The notes beneath the pieces are model-generated. The model did no database searches. It had not been told where the DNA came from and saw only the letters and a program-made list of their open reading frames with translations. Shown here in pieces: positions 38,687-47,901 of a stretch of DNA of 64,000 nucleotides (its first letter is position 1; each line of letters starts with the position of its first letter). The position numbers and the translations under genes were made by a program. Where the stretch lies: NCBI RefSeq assembly GCF_000186865.1, contig NW_008705567.1, forward strand, positions 1,563,457 to 1,627,456, read 5' to 3'. The stretch comes from Aureococcus anophagefferens (Eukaryota; Sar; Pelagophyceae; Pelagomonadales; Pelagomonadaceae).

Positions 38687-39499
38687 TTGAGGGGGGTCGG
38701 TGGCGCCCTCGGCGCCCTCGGCGCCCTCGGGACGAGGGCGCCGCCCCCTCGTCCGACGCCCTCGGACCCTCGGACGGAGGATCGGCGCCCTCGGACGAGG
38801 ACTCGGCCGTCGGACGAGCGCGCGGCCGTCGGACGAGCGCACGTCCATCGGACGAGGGCGGCGAACCGTTGGTGACCCCCGGCCCGGGGCGCTGGATGTC
38901 CGGGGCTGCGTGATGTGTTTATGACAGGCTTTGCACCCGCGCCGCTCAGCGAATACGCGGAGATGCGCAACGATCTCTGTGGCTGCATGGGCCGCATCCT
39001 GACGGACGACGCGCCGGTGAAAACGGGACGTCCAGGCGATGGCGTCGGGGAACAGGCGGGCGGTTCTCAGAGGCTCGAATGGGGCGCGCTCGACGCCTCC
39101 CAACCCATCGACTCGTTTCGAATCACTGCAGCATCGGGAATCGTTCGTCGTCACCCAGGCGTCGTCTCGGTACAAGGGCTGGGTCGTGAGACTCGAAATC
39201 GTCGAGTTCGTCCGGTCGGGGCTCGGGCGCCGCGGCGGTCCGACGGAGACTCNNNNNNNNNNNNNNNNNNNNNNNNNNNNNNNNNNNNNNNNNNNNNNNN
39301 NNNNNNNNNNNNNNNNNNNNNNNNNNNNNNNNNNNNNNNNNNNNNNNNNNNNNNNNNNNNNNNNNNNNNNNNNNNNNNNNNNNNNNNNNNNNNNNNNNNN
39401 NNNNNNNNNNNNNNNNNNNNNNNNNNNNNNNNNNNNNNNNNNNNNNNNNNNNNNNNNNNNGGCCCCGAGGGCGCCGAGGGCGCCACCGACCCCCCTCAA
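38687..39499. mobile_element. Inverted-repeat DNA transposon of about 0.8 kb, with assembly gap inside
   Basis: The left end, ttgaggggggtcggtggcgc onward (38687), is the reverse complement of the right end, which finishes ccgacccccctcaa at 39499. The match extends over about 34 bp, through the gcgccctcgg units. The flanks carry the 8-mer gccgctgc at 38679-38686 and 39500-39507, a target duplication. The interior has repeated cggacgag-type units and a less repetitive middle (38910-39250) without a recognisable transposase. 208 unknown bases (39253-39460) lie inside, so total length and coding capacity are uncertain. Confidence 0.85.
39253..39460. other. Assembly gap (208 N)
   Basis: A run of N. 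It falls within the inverted-repeat transposon, which explains why assembly failed here. Open frames that appear to cross it are artefacts. Confidence 1.
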
Positions 39500-39663
39500 G
39501 CCGCTGCAAACTCTGCAACATCAACACCGAGTAGCTTGAGGCAAACATCGGTGCGGGCCGTGACATCGAAGGCGCCGCACTCGCAAAAAGTGTCCGCGTC
39601 GACGCCCTCGTCCCTCGCCACAGTGCCGCGCCAGCGTCCGCGAACAGCCAAGGGCGCCTGCAC
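39496..39663 (-). pseudogene. Coding-like fragment truncated by the transposon
   Basis: On the minus strand, from 39663, a frame reads GVDADTFCECGAFDVTART then DVCLKLLGVDVAEFAAA and meets a TGA at 39498-39496 created by the transposon terminus (gcttga). Composition and the C-x-C motif look like real protein. I do not recognise it. It may be the end of a gene interrupted by the insertion, or chance. Confidence 0.35.
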
Positions 39664-39846
39664 GTTCCGCAGCGCAGAGAGCGACCGGAACCGTCGCGGT
39701 CGCCGCAGCCTTCAGCGGCGGCGCCAGCGCGGCTCCGCAGCCTCCACGGCGCGCGCGCGCGCGCCTGCACCGCCGCGCGCGGCGACGCCGTCGCTCATTT
39801 GCGCGCGCGTTGCGCCGACGCCGTAGATCGCGCTGCCGGCACACCC

Positions 39847-41448
39847 ATGGAGGCACGCGGCGTCCACCTGCGCGGCCTCGGCTTCGTCGTGCAGCACGAC
39901 GAGGGCCCGCGCCTCGTCTTCCGCTACGACAAGACGCCGGACAGCGCCGACGGCACGATCTTCACGTCCATGGCCGACGCGGACTTCGCCAAGCTCTTCT
40001 GCGCGAAGAAGTCGCTGCGCGACGGCCTCGTCGAGCTCCAGCTCGAGGACGCGCTCTTCGTGTCGTGCCCGACGTCCGAGGTGCCCGCGGCGGACGCGGG
40101 CGACGTCTTCTGGGGCGACGACGACGAGGCCGTCGCGGACGACTGCGTCCCGGAGCGGCGCTTGAAGTTCTTCGACGTCGTCTGGGCCGTCACGGGCGCC
40201 GCGCCCGGCGCGCGCGACGACGCGGGCGCGGCCGCGGTGTCGCTGGAGTCGCTCGCGGCCGCGGTCCGCGACGTCGCCGCGGCGCTGCGCCACGAGGAGC
40301 GGCGCTGCGGCTACGTGTCGGCGCAGTGCGCTTTGATGCTCGCGGCGGCGCCGGACAAGACGGGCGCCGACGCCTTCGCGGCCATGGTCGACGCGTCGAG
40401 CCTGGCCAGGGAGCTCCGCGACGCGTTCGACGGCGCGGCCGCGGACCGCCGCGTGCGCGCGCGCTTCAACCGCTGGGTCGCCGTCTGCGGGCGCCTCGCG
40501 CGGCCCCGCGACGGCTCCTCCGACGAGTCCGACGACCCGCGCGGGCGGAGCGACGGCTCGGAGAGCTCCGACGGCGGCGACGGCGGAGACGGGTCGCCCG
40601 AGCGCGGCCGCTCCGGCGACCGCTTCGGCGCGGACCCGGCCCAGGCGACGCGCCGCGCGCGGCGGCGCCGCCGGCGGCGCCGGTCCTACGCGCCCTACGA
40701 GGCGCTGCTGCTCTTCGACGACGCGAAGGCCGTCCTCGCGGACCTGCCCAAGTCCGTCACGCCGCAGCTCCGCCAGCTGCTCGCCGCGGCGGCGCCGACG
40801 GCGTCCTTCCACGCGCTCGCGGCGTCGACGGGGCTGCCCCTGTCGCGGGTCTACCGCCTCGCGCGGCACCTGGTGGAGTGGAAGAAGGCGCGCGTCGTCA
40901 CCGTCGTCCGGTCCGACTCGGTCTACGCCGTCGACGACCGCGCGCCGGCCGTCCCCGACGGCGGCGACGAGCTGCGCCGGCGGCGCGCGCTGGCGGTATT
41001 GGCGGCCTTCGGGCCCGCGCGGCGGCTCGGCGACGCGCTCGACGACCTCGAGCGGCAGAGGGTGCCCGACGCGACGAAGACCGTGCTGCGGCTGCTCACG
41101 TCGGGCCACCTCCGGGAGCTCCACACCTACGTGCTCCGCATCGACGGCGCGCCGCCGCCGGGGCTCGAGGCCGCGGCGAACGCCGCCGTCGCGCCGGGCG
41201 CGGGCTTCCGCCTGAGCCTCGACGACCGCGACGACGACTCGCTCCACGGCCGCCAGCCGCGGCCGGCCGCGGGCGACGCGGGCGCGCCCCACCACCTGCG
41301 CCTCCTCCACATCTTCCGCGCGCTGTCGCCCTACTTCGACGGCCACCACGCCCTCGTCGAGATGATGTGGCGCGAGAACCTCAAGCACGGCGAGATCCAC
41401 GCGGCGCTCACCGCGTTCTCGGATCTCGTGGTGACCGTGCAGCGGTAA
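39847..41448 (+). CDS. NPRL3: NPRL3-like GATOR1 subunit
   Basis: The ATG at 39847 (acccATGgagg) gives 533 residues. The N-terminal longin-type half has LGFVVQHDEGPRLVFRYDK and LKFFDVVWAV. A basic/acidic disordered insert lies around 215-290. The C-terminal half shows YRLARHLVEWKKARVVTVVR and a highly typical terminus: LLHIFRALSPYFDGHHALVE, then MMWRENLKHGEIHAALTAFS. NPRL3 with NPRL2 and DEPDC5 forms GATOR1, the GTPase-activating complex for Rag GTPases that restrains TORC1 when amino acids are scarce; it acts at lysosome or vacuole membranes. Length is close to the family norm. NPRL2 shares a related fold, but the C-terminal signature favours NPRL3. Confidence 0.82.
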   Translation: MEARGVHLRGLGFVVQHDEGPRLVFRYDKTPDSADGTIFTSMADADFAKLFCAKKSLRDGLVELQLEDALFVSCPTSEVPAADAGDVFWGDDDEAVADDCVPERRLKFFDVVWAVTGAAPGARDDAGAAAVSLESLAAAVRDVAAALRHEERRCGYVSAQCALMLAAAPDKTGADAFAAMVDASSLARELRDAFDGAAADRRVRARFNRWVAVCGRLARPRDGSSDESDDPRGRSDGSESSDGGDGGDGSPERGRSGDRFGADPAQATRRARRRRRRRRSYAPYEALLLFDDAKAVLADLPKSVTPQLRQLLAAAAPTASFHALAASTGLPLSRVYRLARHLVEWKKARVVTVVRSDSVYAVDDRAPAVPDGGDELRRRRALAVLAAFGPARRLGDALDDLERQRVPDATKTVLRLLTSGHLRELHTYVLRIDGAPPPGLEAAANAAVAPGAGFRLSLDDRDDDSLHGRQPRPAAGDAGAPHHLRLLHIFRALSPYFDGHHALVEMMWRENLKHGEIHAALTAFSDLVVTVQR

Positions 41449-41711
41449 CTGAGGTTGTGTGTGTGCTTCGGGAGGTGGTGCGTCGTCTCGGCTCGCCCGG
41501 GATGTGCATGGGCTTTGCCGTGGGCTTTGTCGTGGACGGCCGGCGCTCTGCCGAAGTAAGTGCCGAAGTCCCTGCCGGATCCGAGGCATGATGAAGCAAA
41601 CTATAAGATCGCCATTTGCCACAGGCCGATGCGGCAGAGATTGGCTGATCGCAGCGTCGAAAGGAGGCTCCACGTCGCGACGTAGCACAAACGCAAAGCA
41701 GAGCCGAAGCC

Positions 41712-43275
41712 ATGTCTGCCATCAGCGAGCTCCCCTTCGAGGCCCAGGTGCTGGGCGGCGCGTGCGTCGTCCTCGCGACGATGCTCATCGTCACCATGGC
41801 GCGCGCGCCGCGTCCGCAGCCTTTGCCGCGCGGAGCTTTGGCAGCGGCAGGAAAGAGTGTTCCTGAATTCTAACGCGGCGCGCCCCCTCTAGGCGACGCC
41901 CAAGAAGGACGAGAAGATCATCCCCGTGATCATGGGCATGGCGACGGGCAACCCGCCCTACCGCGCCTCGCAGCAGCAGGCGCTCGCGATCGCCGAGAGC
42001 TGCCCCGAGTGTAACTCGATCAAGCCCGTGCTCGCGCGCATCTACGGCAACAGCCGCATCGACTACCGGTGCGCGCGCCGCGTCCGCTGCAACGGCGCGC
42101 GCGCCGCGCGCGCCGCGCGATCCGCCGCCGGCCGGCCGCGCGCGACGCCGCGGCGGCCACCTCGCCGCGGAAGAACCGTTTTCTTCCGCGCGCGACCGGC
42201 GGCGGCGCCGAGCGCGCCGCGGGCCGCGGTGGATCGCGCGCGATCCTGACGCATCCCGCGCGCACGCACGCCGATGGCGACCGTCCGCGTCCCCCGCAGC
42301 TTCATGGCGGTGCCCGACTTCACGCCCGAGCAGAAGCTCGAGGGCGACGAGAACTTCTTCGACAAGGACCTGATGTTCAAGATGCCCGTCGAGAAGCGCC
42401 TCGACATGTTCCGCGAGAAGTCCGTGCCCCTCGTGACCAAGGTCTGCAAGGACGCCATGGCCGACGCGGGCATCGACGTCGAGCAGATCGGCAAGCTCGT
42501 CGTCGTATCCTCCACGGGCTTCCTCGGCCCGGGCCTCGACGCGGAGCTCATCAAGACGCTGGGCCTCTGGCGCGGCGTCGACCGCTCCCTCATCGGCTTC
42601 ATGGGCTGCGCGGCGGCGATGAACGGCTTCCGCGTCGCGAACGACTTCGCCATGTCCCACCCGGGCAAGATGGCGCTCATGGTCTGCGTCGAGATCTCCT
42701 CGGTCCACACGACCTTCGACGACAACGTCAACGACGCCATTCTCCACGCCATCTTCGCCGACGGCTGCGCCGCGGCCGTCATTTCGGGCGAGAAGCCGGG
42801 CTCGGCCGCCGCCAAGGGCAAGTTCGGCATCGTCGACACGCACGGCTGGCTCATGGAGGGCACGGAGGACGGCATCACGCTGTCCATCAACGAGAACGGC
42901 ATCTCCTGCATCCTCTCCAAGTACCTGCCCCAGTACATCGCCAAGAACATGGCGGGCTACGTCGACTCGTTCCTCGGCATGCACGGCCTCCAGAAGACGG
43001 ACATGGACTTCTGGGCCATCCACCCGGGCGGCCGCCGCATCATCGAGGAGGCGCAGAACGGCCTCGGCCTCTCCGAGGAGCAGGCCAAGTACTCCTGGAC
43101 GGTCCTGTCCCAGTACGGCAACATGCTCTCGCCCAGCGTCATGTTCGTGCTCGAGCTCATCCTCAACGACCACAAGAAGGCCCTCGCCAAGGGCGAGCGC
43201 GGGCTCAAGCAGGGCATCGCCTTCTCCTTCTCGCCGGGCGTCGGCGCCGAGGGCATCCTCATCAACGTCATGTAG
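41712..43275 (+). CDS. Type III polyketide synthase with N-terminal membrane anchor
   Basis: Three exons, 41712-41798, 41893-42068 and 42300-43275, join in phase and give 412 residues. Intron 1 fits a GC donor, intron 2 GT-AG. Residues 10-28 are a hydrophobic segment (VLGGACVVLATMLIVTM), unusual for the family. Then come VIMGMATGNPPYRASQQQAL and the chalcone-synthase catalytic triad: Cys at about 191 (FMGCAAAMNGFRV), His at about 329 (WAIHPGGRR) and Asn at about 362 (YGNMLSPSVMFVLE). The spacings of 138 and 33 match chalcone synthase (139, 33). The C-terminal FSPGVGAEGILINV replaces the GFGPG loop. It condenses malonyl-CoA onto an acyl-CoA starter; the product cannot be predicted. 3-ketoacyl-ACP synthase III is excluded by the HPGG and Asn contexts. 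Confidence 0.88.
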
Positions 43276-43568
43276 GCGGAAATGTGGTCCCGATTTTGCT
43301 TCCCCCCTCCCCCTGTCGAACGAAAAAAACTCAAGAAAGACCCCCCTCTCGACACCGCACCACGCCCGCGCCGCGGACCCGCGCGCGCACACCCGCCGGC
43401 CACTCCGGGGGCGGAGGACCGCCTCCCCACCGTCTTTAATCGGTGCTTCTTTTGGACTCGGAGCCGAGGCTGGCATGCCATCGTCGCGTCCTCAGGTTAC
43501 TAGTAGGGCCCGCCCGCGCCGCGGCGCGCGCAAGCACGCCAGCCCCCCGAGTGAAAACATGCGGGCCC

Positions 43569-44237
43569 TTACCCCGCCGCCTCCAGGGACTCCGCCGCCT
43601 CCAGGGCGGCGGCGATGGCCGCCTCGAGCTCCGCGACGCGGCGCCGCGCGTCGTCCGCCTCGGCGCGGAGCGCGGCGACGCCGCCGCCGCCGTCCCCGCG
43701 GGGCGGCGGTCCCGTCCCCCGCGGGGGCGCCGCGTCCCGCCAGCCGCTCTCGAAGAGCGGGCAGGCGACGGGCAGCAGCAGCTTCATCTCGTAGGCGCAC
43801 ATCGTCGGCTCGGTCGCGTCCGCGAGCGCGAGGCGCGGGCCCCCGTCGCACGTCGCGACGACGGTGGCGTTGCGCGGGCGGTCCCCGGGGCAGGGCTCGC
43901 CGTCGCCGAAGAGCATGGCGCGGCCGTCGCCGCTCCAGCCGCGGAAGACGCCGAGCAGGTGCGTCTCGCCGTCCGGCAGGTGCTGCGTCACGTTCTCGAA
44001 GAGGACCGCCGCGTAGTCCCCCGCGGCCGTCGCGACGCGCCGCGACGCGAGGAAGGACAGCGACGCCGGCCCGGACATGGCGTCGGCGACGGGGGCCGCG
44101 CTCGCGACACACGCCGACCCGCTTGGGCTCAGGTCCACCGCCGACGCGCCGCGGACCAGCTTGATCGACCGCTGCTCGCCGCTCGCGCGCAGCATCAGCC
44201 CCAGGAAGAGGAGTATTGTACGCCGGACCACCGCCAT
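43569..44237 (-). CDS. Secretory-pathway MRH-domain lectin (glucosidase II beta / OS-9 type)
   Basis: This 222-residue protein has a signal peptide (MAVVRRTILLFLGLMLRASG). Residues 70-160 form a mannose-6-phosphate-receptor homology domain: LFENVTQHLP, LGVFRGWSGDGRAMLFGDGE, CPGDRPRNATVVATCDGG and EPTMCAYEMKLLLPVAC. The Gln, Arg, Glu and Tyr that contact mannose in known MRH domains are all present. The tail is coiled coil (VAALRAEADDARRRVAELEA). Such proteins recognise trimmed high-mannose N-glycans in the ER. It lacks the LDLa-like N-terminus of full glucosidase II beta and has no HDEL-type end, so it could be a short paralogue. Confidence 0.78.
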   Translation of the reverse strand: MAVVRRTILLFLGLMLRASGEQRSIKLVRGASAVDLSPSGSACVASAAPVADAMSGPASLSFLASRRVATAAGDYAAVLFENVTQHLPDGETHLLGVFRGWSGDGRAMLFGDGEPCPGDRPRNATVVATCDGGPRLALADATEPTMCAYEMKLLLPVACPLFESGWRDAAPPRGTGPPPRGDGGGGVAALRAEADDARRRVAELEAAIAAALEAAESLEAAG

Positions 44238-44355
44238 CCCTTCCCGGCCGCCGCCCGACGGTCCCAGTTATTCTTGGGGTCGCACGATTCTCTCAGGCCA
44301 TGCTCCACTTCACCAAAAATGAGTGAAGCTCTCGATCTTGCCTCAGAGCACGGCA

Positions 44356-45669
44356 ATGGCCGGTCGTTTTCGAGCACTCGTGCTCGTCGTCGCAGCGCTC
44401 TATGCACCGCGCGGCGCGTGCAAGATCGCTGCGCAGCCTGTGAATGCGCGGCAGCGAAGCGCGGCGGAGATACCGCATACACACGCCAAAAGCTATGCCT
44501 CCGCGCTGGGCCAGGCTTCCTGGGCCATCGCGAAGCGCGCCGTCGCGTGGTCGCGGCTCGCGACGCGGCGCTACGCATCATTTTCGCTCGACTTGACGCG
44601 GCGCTGCACGACCTGGTCGTGGCTCGCGACGCGGCGCTACGCATCCTTCTCGCTGAACCTCACGAAACGATGCACGACCTACTCGCTCAACGCCACGCGC
44701 ACCGCCGCGTCGCGCTCGCTGAACCTCACGAAACGCTGCACGAGCTACTCGCTCGACGCTACGCGCACGGCGGCGTCGCGCTCGCTGAACCTCACGAAAC
44801 GCTGCACGAGCTACTCGCTCGACGCGACGCGCGCCGCCGCGTCGCGCTCGCTGAACCTCACGAAGCGATGCGCGCGCGGCCTGCTCGCGCCGTTGCGCCT
44901 GCTCAAAGGCTGGCGCGGCGGCGGCGGCCTCGACGGCGAGCGGCGCGCGCTCCTGGAAAACTTGCGCGCGGAGGTCCTCGCGCGGAGGAAGCTCGTCCGC
45001 GACGCGCGGCGGGGCCGGATGCCCCTCGACGACGCGACGCTCGCGCGCTACCTCGCCGCGGCGCGGTGGAAGCCGCGCTTCCCGGACCGGTCCGTCGCCG
45101 ACGCCGTCGCGGACACGGCGCAGTGGCGCGCGTCGTGCGCCGCGGCGCGCGCGCCGGAGAAGCTGCCGCCGCCGGACCCGGAGCTGAAGCGCATGTTCTG
45201 GTCCGGGCCGCGCGGCGTGCGGACGAGGCGCGGCGAGGCCGTGCTGCTCTTCCACTGCCGCCACTGCCGGCCCGCGACGCTGAGCCACCTCGTGCGCGTC
45301 ATCGAGGGCGGCTGCCGCGGCGGCGACGGCCGCTGCGCGCTCGTCCTCGACTGCCGCGGCGCGCCGGCGACGGCGCTCTTCGACACGCTCGGCGTCATCA
45401 AGCCGGCCCTGCCCGTCTTCCAGAAGCACTACTGCGGGCGGTTGGGCCGCGTCGTCGTGCTCAAGTCGGGCTCCGCGGGGCAGACGCTCTGGTGGATCGC
45501 GCGCAAGTTCTGCGACGCGGCGACGCGGGACAAGATCGCCTTCGTCGAGGACGCGGCGCGGCTCGAGCCCGTCGTGCGCGTCGCGGACCTGAACCGCGAC
45601 GCCGAGTTCGGCGCCGCGTCGAAAGCGGAACGAGGCGCGGCGCCGCGGCGCCACACGCTCTACCTCTGA
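44356..45669 (+). CDS. CRAL-TRIO (Sec14-like) protein with N-terminal 22-residue repeats
   Basis: I prefer the ATG at 44356, which opens a signal or anchor sequence (MAGRFRALVLVVAALYAPRG). Residues 75-180 contain five imperfect 22-residue units (consensus SRSLNLTKRCTSYSLDATRT). The C-terminal 250 residues form a CRAL-N/CRAL-TRIO pair: LARYLAAARWKPRFPDRSVA, DTAQWRASC, ALVLDCRGAPA, VFQKHYCGRLGRVVVLKSGS and WWIARKFCDAATRDKIAFVE. Sec14-type domains carry lipids such as phosphatidylinositol or tocopherol between membranes. A secretory leader on this normally cytosolic fold is unusual, so the leader may instead be an anchor or a plastid bipartite signal. In places the repeats contain potential N-glycosylation sites (NLT, NAT). 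Confidence 0.75.
   Translation: MAGRFRALVLVVAALYAPRGACKIAAQPVNARQRSAAEIPHTHAKSYASALGQASWAIAKRAVAWSRLATRRYASFSLDLTRRCTTWSWLATRRYASFSLNLTKRCTTYSLNATRTAASRSLNLTKRCTSYSLDATRTAASRSLNLTKRCTSYSLDATRAAASRSLNLTKRCARGLLAPLRLLKGWRGGGGLDGERRALLENLRAEVLARRKLVRDARRGRMPLDDATLARYLAAARWKPRFPDRSVADAVADTAQWRASCAAARAPEKLPPPDPELKRMFWSGPRGVRTRRGEAVLLFHCRHCRPATLSHLVRVIEGGCRGGDGRCALVLDCRGAPATALFDTLGVIKPALPVFQKHYCGRLGRVVVLKSGSAGQTLWWIARKFCDAATRDKIAFVEDAARLEPVVRVADLNRDAEFGAASKAERGAAPRRHTLYL
44580..44870 (+). repeat. Tandem 66-bp coding repeats
   Basis: About five imperfect units, the best conserved starting ctgaacctcacgaaacgctg, follow each other in frame. The 3' three are nearly identical; the 5' two are diverged and shortened. 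The pattern suggests unequal exchange within the gene. Confidence 0.85.
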
Positions 45670-45732
45670 GTCTCGCGGCGCCGCGCGCGCTACCTCTCAT
45701 TCTCGCGGCGCCGCGCGCGCTACCTCTGATGC

Positions 45733-47145
45733 TTAAATCTCCGCGGCGGCGTCGAAGTTCGCGTCGGCCTCGGCGCCCGTGGCCTCGTCGGCGGCCGCGG
45801 AGAGCGACGCGAGGGCCTTCTCCCGGAGCTCGCGCGCCTTCTCCTTGCGCTCCTGGACGAGGGCCCGGCGCGTCGCCTCGGCCTCGATCTTCTTCTCCTC
45901 GCGCTCGGCGTTGATGTCGTCGCGCACGGACGTGACGTAGTCCTGGAGGCGCACGGCGAGGCGCACGGAGAAGGCCGCGTCGCGCTCCTTCGTCTTCTTC
46001 GCCGCCTTTTCCGCCTTCTCCTGGAGCGCGTACTCGATCAATTGCTTGAGCGTCATGCCGCCGTAGGACGCCCAGTTCCGCGTGTCGCGCTCGCCGTCGG
46101 GCCAGACGAGGGCGCCGGGCCCGTTGACGAAGCCCCGGTGGAAGGATCCGACGAACTCGAAGCCCGTCGTCGGCGACGTCACGCGGCCGCGGCCGTGGTA
46201 CTTGCCGAGCCAGAAGTGGCCCTCGTAGACCGTGCCCGAGGCGAAGGTCAGTTTCCCCTCGCCCTGGCGCTTGCCGTCCTTCCAGTAGCCGTCGTAGGTG
46301 GACCCCGTCGCGTACGTCATCACGCCCGTGCCCTCGTGGAGTCCGTCGCGCCAGTGGCCCTTGTACTTCGTGCCCCCGGGGTACCAGGCCGAGCCCTCGC
46401 CGTCGGGCAGGCCGTTCTTGAAGCCGCCGCTGTAGAGCATGCCGTCGGCGAACTTGTAGCGCCCGAAGCCGTGCATCCTGCCCGCCTCCCACAAGCCGTC
46501 GTAGCTGTAGAAGTGCTCGTTGCCCTCGCTGTTGAGCACGCCGTTGCGCGGCGGCGCCAGGCCCGGCGGGCCGAACTGCTCCTTCTTGTAGCCGATGACC
46601 CACTTGGGCGTCACGAGGGGCTGGACGGCCTGGGCCTCCTTGGCCGCGTCGCCCGCGGCCGCCGGCGGCGCGTCCGCGGCCGCGGCCGCCTCGCCGCCGC
46701 CGAGCGTGCGCTGCATGTCGGCGATGAGCTGCTCGGCGTCGGAGAGCTTGGTCGACTGGGGGCGGTTGTACTGGTCGAACTTGCGCACGGAGACGAGCTC
46801 GTGGTAGATCTTGCGCGACACGCGCCCCGTGGGCTCGCGCCTGGACGCGTCCAAGTCCGCGAGGTGGCCGAGGTGCTTCCTCCGGTTCTCGATGTTCGCG
46901 CGCCGCATGAGGGTCTTGTAGATGGCCTGCTTCCGCTCCTCGGCCTCCTTCTCCGCCTTCTCCTTGGCGACCTTGGCCTCGGCGGCGAGGCGCTTCGACT
47001 CCTCGGTCTGCATCTCCTCCTCGTCGTCCATGGTGGTCCCGCCGGCCGTCAAGCGGCCGGCCCCGCCGCTTTTCGACGGGGGCGTCCGCTTCTTTAGGGC
47101 GTCGTATGCCTCGAACCGCTGCCCGATGGGCCCACCATCGTCCAA
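45733..47145 (-). CDS. MORN-repeat protein
   Basis: This 470-residue protein has an N-terminal charged coiled-coil region (AKVAKEKAEKEAEERKQ). Six MORN repeats lie from about residue 210 to 350, for example YDGLWEAGRMHGFGRYKFAD, YSGGFKNGLPDGEGSAWYPG and YEGHFWLGKYHGRGRV. A second coiled coil ends the protein (EKAEKAAKKTKERD onward). MORN repeats occur in cytoskeletal and flagellar proteins and bind membranes or partner proteins. The gene is head-to-head with the GST gene, with 98 bp between start codons, so they probably share a promoter. Confidence 0.88.
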   Translation of the reverse strand: MDDGGPIGQRFEAYDALKKRTPPSKSGGAGRLTAGGTTMDDEEEMQTEESKRLAAEAKVAKEKAEKEAEERKQAIYKTLMRRANIENRRKHLGHLADLDASRREPTGRVSRKIYHELVSVRKFDQYNRPQSTKLSDAEQLIADMQRTLGGGEAAAAADAPPAAAGDAAKEAQAVQPLVTPKWVIGYKKEQFGPPGLAPPRNGVLNSEGNEHFYSYDGLWEAGRMHGFGRYKFADGMLYSGGFKNGLPDGEGSAWYPGGTKYKGHWRDGLHEGTGVMTYATGSTYDGYWKDGKRQGEGKLTFASGTVYEGHFWLGKYHGRGRVTSPTTGFEFVGSFHRGFVNGPGALVWPDGERDTRNWASYGGMTLKQLIEYALQEKAEKAAKKTKERDAAFSVRLAVRLQDYVTSVRDDINAEREEKKIEAEATRRALVQERKEKARELREKALASLSAAADEATGAEADANFDAAAEI

Positions 47146-47243
47146 ACCGGCGCTGCCTCCGCGGCACCTTGAACCTTGCTTGTCCTGCTCCTCAGAGCTC
47201 TGCCGCGCTTTCCTTCGGACAGCTCAGCTGTGCAACCATAGTC

Positions 47244-47900
47244 ATGGCCGCCATGCCACTCCCGAAGCTCAAATTAATCTACCTCGACCATCACTACTGG
47301 CGCGCGGAGTGCAACCGCCTCGCGTTGCACATCGGCGACGTGCCGTTTGAAGACGCAAGATTGGGCTACGACGACATGTACGCGAGCGGGGCGCTCACGT
47401 TTGGCACGTTCCCAGCGCTCGTCGTCGAGGGCAAGGGCGTGCTCAACCAGACGCAGGCCATCGCGCGCTACGTCGGGTCCGTGACGGGGCTGTACCCGGC
47501 GGATCCGTTCCTGGCCGCCAAGTGCGACGAGGCCGTCGACGCGCTGACGGACGTGAGCGAGCTCATCACGGCGACGATGAAGGAGCGCGACCCGAAGCGG
47601 AAGATCGCCTGGCGCCAGCACTTGATCTCCGCCGAGGGCCGCATGACCATGCTGCTGCGCGGCTTGGAGGCGCAGCAGGCCCACGTCGCGGGCCCCTTCG
47701 TCGCCGGCGCGGACCTCTCCGTCGCGGACCTCGCCGTCTGGCGCGCCGTGGGCTGGCTGTCCAGCGGCGTCATCGACGGTATCCCGAAGACGTTCATCAA
47801 GGAGACGTTCCCCGAGGTCTGGGCCGTCCACGCGGCCGTCGACGCCATGCCCGAGGTCGCCGCGTGGAAGAAGCAGAACCCGCACCACTACAAGAAGTAA
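47244..47900 (+). CDS. Glutathione S-transferase, sigma-like
   Basis: The ATG at 47244 gives 218 residues, the usual cytosolic GST length. The thioredoxin-like N-domain reads LKLIYLDHHYWRAECNRLAL, with a Tyr early in the strand as in Tyr-type GSTs, and LTFGTFPALVVEGKGVLNQT followed by AIARYVGSVTGLYPADPF, the glutathione-binding Gln-Ser/Thr region (here Gln-Thr). The helical C-domain has VAGADLSVADLAVWRAV. It conjugates glutathione to electrophiles or acts as an isomerase; substrate unknown. The stop is 1 bp from the stop of the next gene. Confidence 0.85.
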   Translation: MAAMPLPKLKLIYLDHHYWRAECNRLALHIGDVPFEDARLGYDDMYASGALTFGTFPALVVEGKGVLNQTQAIARYVGSVTGLYPADPFLAAKCDEAVDALTDVSELITATMKERDPKRKIAWRQHLISAEGRMTMLLRGLEAQQAHVAGPFVAGADLSVADLAVWRAVGWLSSGVIDGIPKTFIKETFPEVWAVHAAVDAMPEVAAWKKQNPHHYKK

Positions 47901-47901
47901 G

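Noticed and set aside
39123..39826. Open frames that cross the run of N
   Set aside because: They contain 68-70 unknown residues and exist only because N does not give stops.
44580..44870. CRISPR-like array
   Set aside because: Repeats are contiguous, in frame and protein-coding, with no unique spacers.
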